Shown piece by piece: positions 1 to 9,039 of a stretch of 64,000 nucleotides of DNA. Both the position numbers and the translations under genes were made by a program. How positions within the stretch are numbered: the stretch's first letter is position 1; each line of letters starts with the position of its first letter. Origin of the DNA: SZUA-36 sp963749115 (GTDB lineage: Bacteria > Pseudomonadota > Gammaproteobacteria > Xanthomonadales > SZUA-36); the NCBI GenBank assembly GCA_963749115.1, contig CAVVLP010000002.1:434001-498000 (forward strand), in the 5' to 3' direction. The notes under the pieces were generated by a model, which saw nothing but the letters and a program-made list of their open reading frames with translations, searched no databases and was not told the DNA's origin.

Positions 1-54
1 CAGGCACGTGGAGAGACTGGTGAGTTTGAACTTGCGGGATTCGAAGGTATAACT

Positions 55-1386
55 ATGAAAACTTTAATCAAAAGTCGTAAAGCAAAGGGTTTTGGGCTCA
101 TTGAGATTCTCATTGTCCTGGTCGTTCTCGTAGTTGCCTGGGCAGCGCTAGCTGCTTTGCAAGGTGAACTCATGTCGGGTAGCGCTACAAGCAAGGCCAG
201 AAGTGAAGCGCTGGAGCTCGCTCGTGAAAAAACCGAGGATATGAGGAGCTCAATTGAGAAAGGGCAATATGTTGCTGATTTGGCTGTTACCGGTGATGCT
301 TTGATCCCCGACCCTGATGGAACTGTGGATGGCGTCAACGCTACATTTAGCCGTTCCTGGAAGCTGGTGGATGTTGATGTTAACGCAGATGGAACCACTG
401 AAGATTTTTTGAAGCAACTGGTCATGAAAGTGGCTTGGACAAACAACGAAGGTGTAGTGGAAGATGTTGTACTCAACAGCATGATCGTATTTTCGGATAA
501 GCTCAAGATTGCTTCGCTTGAAACAGGTGGTTCCGATAATGTTGGCAAACTGGCGCATCCCAATCAGCTGACGGCTAATGAAGGCCCGTCACCGCCTGGT
601 ACAGTGATTACTGGTGATCCCGACCCGGATGAAGAGGGAGGTAATAATCAACCAAATGATGATATATACACCGGGACTGATGACCAGGGGAACCTGGTGG
701 TTTATGGAGGTACAGCGGTTGCCGAAAACGTTTTTTTGACGGTATTTGGCGGTAAAATACTGAAATTTTCAGGTATGATTTATTATGATAGTACTGACCC
801 TTATGTTCGGGCTACTTCTCCCAGTTACTGCACTACTTTTACGCAAAGACAAGAAGATTGTGGAATTGCCAACAATTCGTCAATCGAGTGTGCCAGGTAT
901 GTTTGCTATGTGGGTGGGGATTGTTCCAATGGTGGTGCCGGGTGTCCAACCCCCGATCCTGACAATCCGTTGCCGGATTTAAATGGTGGTTGGTACGGTA
1001 AAATTGGTGATTTCTTTCCAAGTCTTTCCAACCCAAACCAGTTTCCTACCATCTGCATGGGGGACTCTACTGATGTACCTGCACGCTTGTATTACACGAA
1101 AAGGGCTTTTTCAGGGTCAACAACGGGATATTCAAGAGAAGGAATCAACACCTCCTTTGAATGTCATGACACGCTTATTTCAGCCCCAAATGATAGAGCC
1201 TGTGAGGATTTGATTGACGAGTTGGATGAGTACGGAATCTTCGTTGACGCCAATGCGGAGCCCAGTGAAGTCGCTGATCATGAAGTAATACGACCCATGG
1301 AAGCAGACGGTACCAATACGGTTTTGGCTGCAACCAACAACAATTTCGATAATGGCACATTTCCTAATTATTGTGGTGGAACCTAA
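55..1386 (+). CDS. Type IV prepilin-like protein (PilV type) with long Cys-rich C-terminus
   Basis: The N-terminus is a class III (prepilin) signal. A short basic leader ends at Gly12, the mature protein would begin Phe13, and Glu17 is the conserved Glu5. A hydrophobic helix follows to about residue 37. PilD-type peptidases cleave such signals and the protein joins a type IV pilus or pseudopilus, typically as a minor pilin. At 443 residues it is far longer than usual PilV proteins. The second half is rich in Cys, Asn and Asp and may form a disulfide-stabilised tip domain (inference). A GAAGGT ribosome site lies 6 bases before the ATG. A different frame ends in TAA at 50-52 and may be the tail of an upstream pilin gene. 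No further pilin gene follows, which is unusual for a minor-pilin operon. Confidence 0.8.
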   Translation: MKTLIKSRKAKGFGLIEILIVLVVLVVAWAALAALQGELMSGSATSKARSEALELAREKTEDMRSSIEKGQYVADLAVTGDALIPDPDGTVDGVNATFSRSWKLVDVDVNADGTTEDFLKQLVMKVAWTNNEGVVEDVVLNSMIVFSDKLKIASLETGGSDNVGKLAHPNQLTANEGPSPPGTVITGDPDPDEEGGNNQPNDDIYTGTDDQGNLVVYGGTAVAENVFLTVFGGKILKFSGMIYYDSTDPYVRATSPSYCTTFTQRQEDCGIANNSSIECARYVCYVGGDCSNGGAGCPTPDPDNPLPDLNGGWYGKIGDFFPSLSNPNQFPTICMGDSTDVPARLYYTKRAFSGSTTGYSREGINTSFECHDTLISAPNDRACEDLIDELDEYGIFVDANAEPSEVADHEVIRPMEADGTNTVLAATNNNFDNGTFPNYCGGT

Positions 1387-1392
1387 TGCCCT

Positions 1393-1425
1393 GGGTCAAG
1401 CCACTCTGGCACCTGGCTCTGACCC
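1393..1425. repeat. Imperfect palindrome, REP-like
   Basis: GGGTCA at 1393-1398 pairs with TGACCC at 1420-1425, and GCCA at 1400-1403 pairs with TGGC at 1414-1417, leaving a 10-base loop. The half ending in CTCTGACCCC resembles motifs I associate with repeats of RAYT (REP-associated tyrosine) transposases in gammaproteobacteria. That link is from memory and there is no transposase here. It sits exactly between the prepilin gene and an unrelated gene remnant. Confidence 0.4.
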
Positions 1426-1430
1426 CATAA

Positions 1431-1688
1431 CATTATTCAAAGCCATTACCGAATGTAATCTCGCCATCCACATCGGTGCAGGCGATCCAGCTAACCGTGG
1501 CGGACCACCCACGCTGGATCGGAGGTCAGAAAAGAGGCTTACCGGTCTGGCCGATCGACAAGGTGGATAGCCTGGGTAACTCGATGCTGCTTGTAGCTGT
1601 CGGTGCTGCCGGCGCTCGTGAAGAGATTTCTTCATACCTGGGTAAGCACGGCAAGACTCCGGGGAAAGACTACCTGTTTGTCGCCTGA
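1431..1688 (+). pseudogene. 3' remnant of an unidentified gene, possibly a glycosyltransferase C-terminal domain
   Basis: An open frame runs from just after the stop at 1428-1430 to TGA at 1686-1688. The best internal start is GTG at 1476. It encodes a Trp-Ile-Gly-Gly segment, then a hydrophobic strand ending in a VAVGAAGAREEI stretch and a final YLFVA. This resembles the Rossmann-like C-terminal tail that I recall on some gammaproteobacterial family 2 glycosyltransferases, where a VAVG.RGAR.EI motif closes the protein. No N-terminal part is present, so it looks like a decapitated gene whose 5' end was lost at the breakpoint near 1390-1430. It may instead be a small independent gene. The assignment is tentative. 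Confidence 0.35.
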
Positions 1689-1700
1689 TAGAATCACCTT

Positions 1701-2484
1701 ATGAAAAATCTCAATAGCCTTCAATGCCTGCTGGTTCAGTCACAGTTGTTCTGGGCCGACGCGGACGCCAACCGGCGTCAGTTGCAAGCGATTGCGCGTA
1801 ACCGGGGTTCCGACAGTGACCTGATTGTCTTTCCGGAAACCTTTACCAGTGGGTTTTTAGGTGATGTGGAAGCCGATCCGGAAACCATGGAAGGTGCCAC
1901 GCTGGCGTGGATGAAGTCGCTGGCCACTGAACTTGATTGTGTGCTTTGCGGTAGTGTTGCGATTGCCACTGAGCAGGGCCGCGTCAATCGTTTTCTGTGG
2001 GTGCAAGCCGATGGAACGATTCAGTTCTACGACAAGCGGCATCTTTTTTCATTTGGCGGTGAAGACAAGCAGTACGTTGCGGGTCGTGAACGCAAGGTAT
2101 TTCACTATCGGGGTTGGCGTATCTGTCCGCAGATTTGTTATGACCTGAGATTCCCGGCCTGGTGCCGCAACCGTGATGACTATGATGTTTTGTTGTTCGT
2201 AGCCAACTGGCCGGAACCGCGGACACCGGCCTGGACCGCGTTGCTGAGGGCACGGGCAATAGAGAATCAGTGTTACGTGATCGGCGTTAACCGCAGCGGC
2301 ACGGACCCGCGTGGTCTTGAGTACGCGGGTGGTAGTGCTGTCTATGACCCACTGGGTAACACGGTGTTGGATCTGGGGGAGATCCGAGTGCAGTGAAAGG
2401 ACCACGATTGAGCTGGATAAAGTGAAGATGATCCGGAACCAGTTACCGTTTCAACAGGATGCCGACGATTTCAAGCTGAGCTGA
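1701..2484 (+). CDS. Carbon-nitrogen hydrolase, omega-amidase type (frameshifted near 3' end)
   Basis: This is a nitrilase-superfamily amidase of the YafV/NIT2 branch. That branch hydrolyses alpha-ketoglutaramate and related omega-amides left by glutamine transaminases. The Glu-Lys-Cys triad is visible: Glu in FPETFTSGF near residue 45, Lys in YDKRHLFSFGGE near 110, and Cys in CPQICYDLRFP near 150. The reading frame stops at 2394-2396 after 231 codons, about 27 short of the family. The missing tail (TTIELDKVKMIRNQLPF and onward to KLS) is encoded immediately downstream in the +1 frame and ends at TGA 2482-2484. A one-base indel around 2390-2400 therefore splits the gene. The active site is unaffected. 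Start ATG follows the remnant gene by 12 bases. Confidence 0.85.
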
Positions 2485-2519
2485 GCTACCCGGGAAGTTC
2501 GTTAGCCAAGGCCTGAGTG

Positions 2520-4229
2520 TTATCTCTTGGACAACCACCGCCAAAGGGCACCACGTGGTAAATGCTTACCGCTGGCATTGACAAGCAGTGAGTGACTATC
2601 CATCAGGGTCCAGGCCATTTTCCGGCGGGCGTTGTCACGGCCTGCAAACAATAAGCGGTCGTGTATTTGCAGCTCGGTTTTACTGTCAGGCAAAAATATC
2701 CTCTGCGCGCCACGCTCCAATGACAGACAGACACAGGGCAGGAGTTCATTCTCTTCGCTACGGCTGTTGCGGCTGATGTGTTCCAGGGTAATCTTGCTGG
2801 TCTGTGACCTGACAAAGCGTATGTTTCTGGCAATTTCACCTTTCAATTCGAAAACCCATATGCTGGGCGCGCGGTTTTCCAGTACGTCTTTCAGCCTGGC
2901 TGCGGTCCTTTCGGCAAAACTGTCGTCGCTCCTGACCAGGTGTTGCATGAATGATTGCAGTAATGGGGTGGTAACAAAGGACAAAATCTGGCGGGCTACG
3001 ATGCGGCTGCGGCGGGCTACCAGGTCTGCTCCTGAAGTTTTAAAAAGCTCGGCGTGTTCGCGCCGGTCCTGCCTGGCGATGAAAAACAGGCGGGGATTCA
3101 TTTTTCGTGCGGTCATGACAATGGAGAGGTTGTCGATATCATCACCGGTGGCTGCCACGACCCCTTCAGCTTCCGCAATACCGGCTGCCTCCAGGGTATG
3201 TGCCTCGGTACCCCGCCCGAGTATGGCTTTGCGGTAGGAGGGCAGGCGGTCGGGGTGGACATCGACCACGGTAACGGGTACGTCGTTTTTTTCAAGTTGT
3301 TCAATCACTCGTGCACCGAACCGTCCGGCACCGCATACAATCCAGGGGCCGGTGGGTGGTTCAATGACTTCACATAATTTTGTACCCGGTACGCTGATCA
3401 ACCAGTCCTGTACAAGAAATTTTATCGGTGAGTTCAGTGCCAGCGATATTCGTTCTGCAAAAATGCGATAGGGGTTGATGATAAGGTCGGTATTAAACGA
3501 GGCCATGTTGTCGCAAACCCGTTGAATTTCACTGCGTGCCAGTACGCTCAATTCGGGTCGTAACAACTTGACCGTAATCGCCACGGTCAGGTTGACCTGG
3601 TCATTATTGGTGGTGGCGATTACACCCTGGCAGTTTTCACGGTGTAAACCCGCCAGTTCCAGGTTGGAGCGATGACCCGCACGACCTGCCAGCGCAGGTA
3701 CATGGGCAAATTTATCATTCAACATCATGTGCCGGACAGTGCTGTCTTCACGCTCTATGACAACAGCATGAATACCGCGTGCCAGCAGACCTGAAACGGT
3801 CATATAACCGGTGTTGCCAAGACCGCAGACGATATAAAAGGGCTCTTTTATCGCCCTGACCTGTGCGCTGAAGCGACTGCGCTGAAAAGCGGCCTGGAAT
3901 TGTTTATCCAGAATCAGCCCCAGCAGCGTACCAATTGAGTACAGCCAGGCCACCACGTTTGGCAATAGCAGCCAGAAGACCAGCATGCGCTGCGCCCCGG
4001 TAAAGTCATAGGGTATTTCTCCAAATCCGATGGTGGTTTGCAGGATCGCCATGAAATAGGCTGCATCCAGCAAACTCATGTGGAATGGATTGCCTTCGGC
4101 GTCTATACCCGGCACCAGGGTCATTGCCAGTACCGAGAAGAAATAAACCAGGATCAGGACAATTAACGGCGTACGCATACGCCGCATCGTCATCCAGACA
4201 ATGTCATTCGTTGGGGAATAGGATGACAA
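2520..4229 (-). CDS. Potassium channel protein with two RCK (TrkA-N) domains
   Basis: The N-terminal 110 residues form a two-helix ion channel. A transmembrane segment at about 18-38 is followed by a pore loop with the filter-like TTIGFGE at about 66-72 and a second helix. Two NAD-binding RCK domains follow, with glycine-rich fingerprints IVCGLGNTG near residue 133 and IVCGAGRFG near residue 297, then a TrkA-C-like region. At 569 aa it carries a tandem RCK pair in one chain, as in MthK- or KefC-like gated K+ channels. The substrate is inferred from the filter, where Ile-Gly-Phe-Gly replaces the more common VGYG. It lies 25 bases downstream of a DUF6394 gene and is probably co-transcribed with it. 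Confidence 0.85.
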   Translation of the reverse strand: MSSYSPTNDIVWMTMRRMRTPLIVLILVYFFSVLAMTLVPGIDAEGNPFHMSLLDAAYFMAILQTTIGFGEIPYDFTGAQRMLVFWLLLPNVVAWLYSIGTLLGLILDKQFQAAFQRSRFSAQVRAIKEPFYIVCGLGNTGYMTVSGLLARGIHAVVIEREDSTVRHMMLNDKFAHVPALAGRAGHRSNLELAGLHRENCQGVIATTNNDQVNLTVAITVKLLRPELSVLARSEIQRVCDNMASFNTDLIINPYRIFAERISLALNSPIKFLVQDWLISVPGTKLCEVIEPPTGPWIVCGAGRFGARVIEQLEKNDVPVTVVDVHPDRLPSYRKAILGRGTEAHTLEAAGIAEAEGVVAATGDDIDNLSIVMTARKMNPRLFFIARQDRREHAELFKTSGADLVARRSRIVARQILSFVTTPLLQSFMQHLVRSDDSFAERTAARLKDVLENRAPSIWVFELKGEIARNIRFVRSQTSKITLEHISRNSRSEENELLPCVCLSLERGAQRIFLPDSKTELQIHDRLLFAGRDNARRKMAWTLMDSHSLLVNASGKHLPRGALWRWLSKR

Positions 4230-4254
4230 AACAGCTGTCCTCTACAGTGCCCTG

Positions 4255-4638
4255 TTAGCGGCGAATACTGATTGTTTCTGCGATCAGCAAGGTCACCGAG
4301 ACCAGGTTGGCCAGCAAGGCACCTCCGGATAGTGAAACGATGCGGGAAATGACATGTGCCGTGGTGCCGCCATCGGAAATATTGATCGCCCAGACCCAGA
4401 CACCGGCAGCAATCAGCAATTGCAGATCAGCGACGAGACTGGTGGCAAGTAAAACCGCACCCATCTGCGAACGGTCACCGAATTTCATGATCGTTGCGAT
4501 TAAACTGACGATCAGCGCGCCGGCCAGTTCCAGTACATCATGGTGGTTCGGGTCATCGATTTCACCAATGAAGAAACCGAAGTTCAGGGTGAGTGCCAGA
4601 ACGATAAAAAAGGCAAACATTACTTTTTCGAAATTCAT
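4255..4638 (-). CDS. DUF6394 family inner-membrane protein
   Basis: The 127-residue protein has four predicted transmembrane segments (about 7-27, 37-52, 62-82 and 100-122) joined by short polar loops. Family-like features are FFIGEIDDPNHHD after the first helix and MKFGDRSQMGAVLLATSLVADLQL in the middle. From memory this matches DUF6394, a family of unknown function found beside TrkA-N ion channels. The channel gene follows after 25 bases, so an accessory role in ion transport is a reasonable inference only. The ATG at 4638 has no strong ribosome site that I can see. Confidence 0.65.
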   Translation of the reverse strand: MNFEKVMFAFFIVLALTLNFGFFIGEIDDPNHHDVLELAGALIVSLIATIMKFGDRSQMGAVLLATSLVADLQLLIAAGVWVWAINISDGGTTAHVISRIVSLSGGALLANLVSVTLLIAETISIRR

Positions 4639-4781
4639 GGTGGGTATTCTCCCCTCTGATGGCGAAAAAAATTTCCTGATGGTTATTACTAACCCGCAGG
4701 CTGTATTACTATTTACACACTCTGTGGCTTAGCAGAGTTATCCAACTATATGACCGTCTACATCCATGATGGAAACAGGGT

Positions 4782-5564
4782 CTAATTTGCCGCGATGCTG
4801 GTGACATAGACAAGCGCACCGAAATAAGGTGTATCAAAATACTGCATCCGGCCGGTGCTGATCTGGCGGTTTTGTTTCAAGGCAAAAACACCCCAGGTTA
4901 CAGGTTTATCCGTGCCGGTTTCCATAGCAGTCGGCATGTCATTCCCAACCTGAAAAGCTGCCTCGTTTGCGACTTGTTGTTTTCTCTCGCGAAATTCCAG
5001 ATCCAGGAACAGGTGCAGAAAACGGCTTCGTCTCAGTTGCAGGCTACCGTCGATCTGGTAAAAGGTGCTGCGATAGGCGGCGAAGGGGTCCTCTGCCGTC
5101 AGGTCCGCGTACACTATCGTGGTAGGTGGTCGTAATTGGGTGTCAATGATCTGCTGGTCATGTATACGCATTGGCGGATAGTAATCTACACGATTTTGCT
5201 GCCAGGCAGCGTAAACCAACGGCCGGTAGCCCTTGCTGGAACGCAGACGTCTCCAGGCATTGTCCATCTCGTCGCTTTTCTGAGTGACGGCAATCAGATC
5301 ATCGGGTAGATCAGGACGCCAAACTTCGGAAGGCGCAGCGGGGACATTGCCTGGCCCAGTGGCCGATTCTGCGGGCAAGCTTTCAGTTGGTCCGATTTCT
5401 TCGGGATTTGGGAATTGCGAAAAACTGCGGAGATCCGTTACTTCGGTTGCCTGGGTTTCCACCAACAGGTTGCGGAACACGATGATTTCAACGCGGTAGG
5501 CCCCTGATTCTGCCAGGGCGGCGGAACTGGCAAGTATCAATAGAAAAGTTAACAGGCTTGACAT
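4782..5564 (-). CDS. csiV: CsiV family periplasmic protein
   Basis: The N-terminus is a Sec signal peptide ending at Ala-Leu-Ala near residue 18. The mature part starts with YRVEIIVFRN and continues through a long hydrophilic domain typical of CsiV (formerly DUF2803). CsiV was described in Vibrio as a peptidoglycan-binding protein that potentiates cell wall sensing or synthesis. The usual neighbour in gammaproteobacteria is mfd, and here mfd ends 31 bases upstream on the same strand. The gene closes the long minus-strand run that begins with the traB-like gene. Length (260 aa) is normal. Confidence 0.75.
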   Translation of the reverse strand: MSSLLTFLLILASSAALAESGAYRVEIIVFRNLLVETQATEVTDLRSFSQFPNPEEIGPTESLPAESATGPGNVPAAPSEVWRPDLPDDLIAVTQKSDEMDNAWRRLRSSKGYRPLVYAAWQQNRVDYYPPMRIHDQQIIDTQLRPPTTIVYADLTAEDPFAAYRSTFYQIDGSLQLRRSRFLHLFLDLEFRERKQQVANEAAFQVGNDMPTAMETGTDKPVTWGVFALKQNRQISTGRMQYFDTPYFGALVYVTSIAAN

Positions 5565-5595
5565 GACACTAGTTTAGATGATTTGACTTTTGACG

Positions 5596-8500
5596 TCATC
5601 GGCTGAGTTTATCGAGAATTTCAGCAATGATGCGCATACGTTCTTCAACGGATTCCTCATCGAAGGTCAGACGTAACTTGTGCGGTCCCTGCAGTTTGTA
5701 GTCGAATGGATGGCGCTGGATCATTTCCAGCAGTGCAACGGGGTTTGCATTTGTGTCTTCGTTGAACTCGATGCGTCCACCGTTTTCGCCAAAATCCACC
5801 CGCCTGACACCAAGGGCGCGGGCTTTCTGACGAAGTTCAGCTACCTGGAAAAGATGTTTGGTCGGTTGTGGCAACAGACCAAAACGGTCGATCATCTCGA
5901 CCTGGAGTTCTCGTAAAGCCTCTGTGTCAGTCGCGCTGGCGATACGCTTGTACAGGGTCAGCCGCGTGTGAATATCGCCGATCCAGTCATCCGGGATCAG
6001 TGCGGATATATGCAGTTCAATATCGGTTTCCTGGTGCAGGCTGCCTTCAAGGTCAACTTCTTTGCCAGTGCGTAATGCTGAGACCGCACGTGCCAGTAAC
6101 TCGCTGTACAGGCTGAATCCCACCGATTGAATTTCGCCGCTTTGCTCATCGCCGAGCAGTTCGCCTGCACCTCGAATTTCGAGGTCGTGGGTCGCCAGTG
6201 TAAATCCGGCACCCAGTTCTTCCAGTGAAGCAATGGCCTCCAGCCGTTTACGCGCATCACGCGTCATGCTGCGTTCATCCGGTGTAACCAGGTAGGCGTA
6301 AGCACGGTGATGTGAGCGGCCGACGCGTCCCCTGAGTTGGTGCAGCTGAGCCAGACCGAACTTATCTGCACGGTTGATGATAATGGTATTGGCGGTGGGT
6401 ACATCGATACCATTTTCAATGATGGTCGTACAAACCAGCACATTGATTCGCTGGCGGTAGAAGTCCAGCATGACTTTTTCCAGCTCACCCCGTGGCATTT
6501 GTCCGTGTGCCACACGGATACGTGCCGCTGGAACCAGTTCAGCGACCTCGCGTGCGATCTGTTCAATATTGCGCACTTCATTGTGCAGGAAGAACGCCTG
6601 TCCGCCACGCTGGATTTCCCGTTGCAGGGCTTCCCGAATCAGGGCGCTATCCCATTTGGAAACCAGGGTTTTAACCGCCATCCGGCGAGCCGGCGGGGTT
6701 GCGATAATGGATAAATCACGAATGCCGGCCATTGCCATGTTGAGCGTACGTGGTATCGGTGTCGCTGTCAGCGTCAGCAGGTCAACCTCGGCCCGCAGTT
6801 GTTTCAAACGTTCTTTCTGACGTACGCCAAAACGTTGTTCTTCATCAACGATGACCAGTCCCAGTCGTTTGAAGCATACGTCGCGTTGTAGCAATTTATG
6901 CGTGCCAATCACGATATCCACCTTGCCTGAAGCGAGGTCTTCGAGTACCACGTTGGTCTGTTTGCCGGTGCGAAAGCGTGATAACAGTTCTACTCTTATC
7001 GGCCAGTCGGCGAAACGGTCACTGAAATTGGAAAAATGTTGCTGGGCGAGCAGGGTGGTTGGAACCAGTATCGCCACCTGTTTCTGACCCTGCACAGCAA
7101 CATAGGCCGCACGCAGCGCGACTTCGGTTTTACCGAAACCAACGTCACCGCAAACAACCCGGTCCATGGGTTGGCTGGACACCATGTCTTCGAGCACGGC
7201 GTTGATGGCTGTCTGCTGGTCGGCTGTTTCCTCGTATGGGAAACCGGAACTGAAATCCGCATACATGGGTTTGTCGAATTCAAACTCAAAGCCCTGCCGG
7301 GCCTGTCTGCGTGCGTATAAATCCAGTAATTCAGCCGCAACATCGCGTACCTTTTGAGCGGCACGTTTACGGGCTTTACCCCATTGTTCGCTACCCAGGC
7401 GGTGCAGGGGTGCAGTATCGGCGGCGCCACCGGTATATCGGCTGATCAGGTGCATGGATGACACGGGCACATACAGCTTGTCTTCGCCGGCGTATTCCAG
7501 CATCAGGAATTCCGCTTCGCGTCCGTCAATTTCCAGCATTTGCAGACCACGGTAACGGCCAACGCCATGGTCTTCATGTACCACCGGGTCGCCAAGTTCA
7601 AGATCCGAGAGACTGCGAATGATCGATTCGGGGTCACGTTCGGATCGTTTACGCGTGGTTTTTGTCCTGACCCGGCCACCAAACAACTGGCTTTCGGTCA
7701 GAATGGCAAAATCGGATCCGGCGACAAAAGCCGTCTCCACGGGTAGTACCGTCAGTCCTGTTCGCTCGTCGGAAGCCTGAAATTCAGCCCACGTTTCAAA
7801 GCGGACCGGCCGGATACCAAATGCCCACAGGGTTTCTGAAAGCACTTCACGACGTCCCGTGGTATCGGCAGCAAACAGGACACGTCCGGGAAACTCCCGG
7901 GAAAATTTGAGCAGGGCCGCGGCAGGTTCCTGGCCACGGTCATGGATGTGCAGATCCGGTGCTTCCCCGGTGTCGAAGTGAGTCACCTGGAACCCCCGCC
8001 TGGCCTTGTCCAGCAGGCTGACCGAGTTGAACTGCTTGAGCTGTTCCTGTAACTCTTTTGCGTCGAAGTAGAGCTCCAACGGGTCAAGAACGGGTCGTTC
8101 AATATCGTGCCGGCGTTGCTCCCAGCGTTCTGTCACCGATGCCCAGAAATCAACAGCGGCCTCATCAACGCCCTGCTGGATAACCACCAGGGGTTTTGCA
8201 GGCAGGTAATCCAGCAGGCTTTCAGTTTGCTCAAAAAACAACGGCAGATACTGTTCCAGCCCCTGTGGGTGCAAACCCTGGCGCAGGTCCTGGTATAGGG
8301 AAACCTTGCGGGTATCTACAACAAAGCGGTAGCGGAATGCTTTTCGAAAGTCTTCAAACGAGACTGTGTCGCAGGGGTATTCACGCGCCGGCATCATTTC
8401 GAAGTCAGTCAAACTGCCGGTGGAGCGCTGGGTTTCCGGGTCGAATTCCTTTAGCGTGTCAATTTCCTCGTCAAACAGGTCGATGCGAAGCGGCATTTTC

Positions 8501-9039
8501 CTTCCGCTGGGAAACAGGTCGATGACAGACCCCCGCACCGCAAACTGGCCAGCCTGGTAGACCGGGTCGCTGTGATTATAACCGGCCTGTTGCAGACGCT
8601 CGCGGAAATCATTGATCACCAGGGTCTGCCCCGTTTTCAGTTGGATATTGCGACCCAGTGCATGGCTTCTCGGCGGCAGGCGCTGCAACAGCGTGGAAAC
8701 CGGTACCAGCAACAGCCCACGCTTTATCCCGGCCAATGAAGACAGCGTGGCAAGACGTTCGCCGATGATGTCCGGGTGCGGAGAAAACGGGTCGTAAGGC
8801 AGTGTTTCGTGATCCGGGAAATGTAAAACCGGTAGTGTGCCGTCACTGAACAGGCGTACATCCTGTTCCAACAGATGTGACTGGTGGCTTGAACGTGTGA
8901 CAACCAGCACGATGCCATCATGGGCACGTGCTGCCGACAACAGTGCTAAAGCGGTACTGCTGCCATGCAGACCGGTCCAGACTGAAGCATCGTCATCAAA
9001 ACGCGCACCCAGGGGGCTGTTAAGCCCGTTTGTACTCAT
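5596..9039 (-). CDS. mfd: Transcription-repair coupling factor Mfd
   Basis: Mfd is the ATP-dependent translocase that removes RNA polymerase stalled at DNA lesions and recruits UvrA. All expected parts are in order: UvrB-like N-terminal module, RNAP-interaction domain (with DPVVHEDHGVGRYRGL), and RecG-like helicase motifs. Walker A GDVGFGKTE is near residue 630 and DEEQRFG near 730, followed by the C-terminal UvrA-masking domain. I place the start at the ATG giving MSTNGLNS, which yields 1147 residues, the family length. An upstream in-frame Met would add 29 residues overlapping the preceding gene. The chosen ATG overlaps the stop of the nhaC-like gene as TAATG, so translation is probably coupled. 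The gene is intact over 3.4 kb. Confidence 0.97.
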   Translation of the reverse strand: MSTNGLNSPLGARFDDDASVWTGLHGSSTALALLSAARAHDGIVLVVTRSSHQSHLLEQDVRLFSDGTLPVLHFPDHETLPYDPFSPHPDIIGERLATLSSLAGIKRGLLLVPVSTLLQRLPPRSHALGRNIQLKTGQTLVINDFRERLQQAGYNHSDPVYQAGQFAVRGSVIDLFPSGRKMPLRIDLFDEEIDTLKEFDPETQRSTGSLTDFEMMPAREYPCDTVSFEDFRKAFRYRFVVDTRKVSLYQDLRQGLHPQGLEQYLPLFFEQTESLLDYLPAKPLVVIQQGVDEAAVDFWASVTERWEQRRHDIERPVLDPLELYFDAKELQEQLKQFNSVSLLDKARRGFQVTHFDTGEAPDLHIHDRGQEPAAALLKFSREFPGRVLFAADTTGRREVLSETLWAFGIRPVRFETWAEFQASDERTGLTVLPVETAFVAGSDFAILTESQLFGGRVRTKTTRKRSERDPESIIRSLSDLELGDPVVHEDHGVGRYRGLQMLEIDGREAEFLMLEYAGEDKLYVPVSSMHLISRYTGGAADTAPLHRLGSEQWGKARKRAAQKVRDVAAELLDLYARRQARQGFEFEFDKPMYADFSSGFPYEETADQQTAINAVLEDMVSSQPMDRVVCGDVGFGKTEVALRAAYVAVQGQKQVAILVPTTLLAQQHFSNFSDRFADWPIRVELLSRFRTGKQTNVVLEDLASGKVDIVIGTHKLLQRDVCFKRLGLVIVDEEQRFGVRQKERLKQLRAEVDLLTLTATPIPRTLNMAMAGIRDLSIIATPPARRMAVKTLVSKWDSALIREALQREIQRGGQAFFLHNEVRNIEQIAREVAELVPAARIRVAHGQMPRGELEKVMLDFYRQRINVLVCTTIIENGIDVPTANTIIINRADKFGLAQLHQLRGRVGRSHHRAYAYLVTPDERSMTRDARKRLEAIASLEELGAGFTLATHDLEIRGAGELLGDEQSGEIQSVGFSLYSELLARAVSALRTGKEVDLEGSLHQETDIELHISALIPDDWIGDIHTRLTLYKRIASATDTEALRELQVEMIDRFGLLPQPTKHLFQVAELRQKARALGVRRVDFGENGGRIEFNEDTNANPVALLEMIQRHPFDYKLQGPHKLRLTFDEESVEERMRIIAEILDKLSR

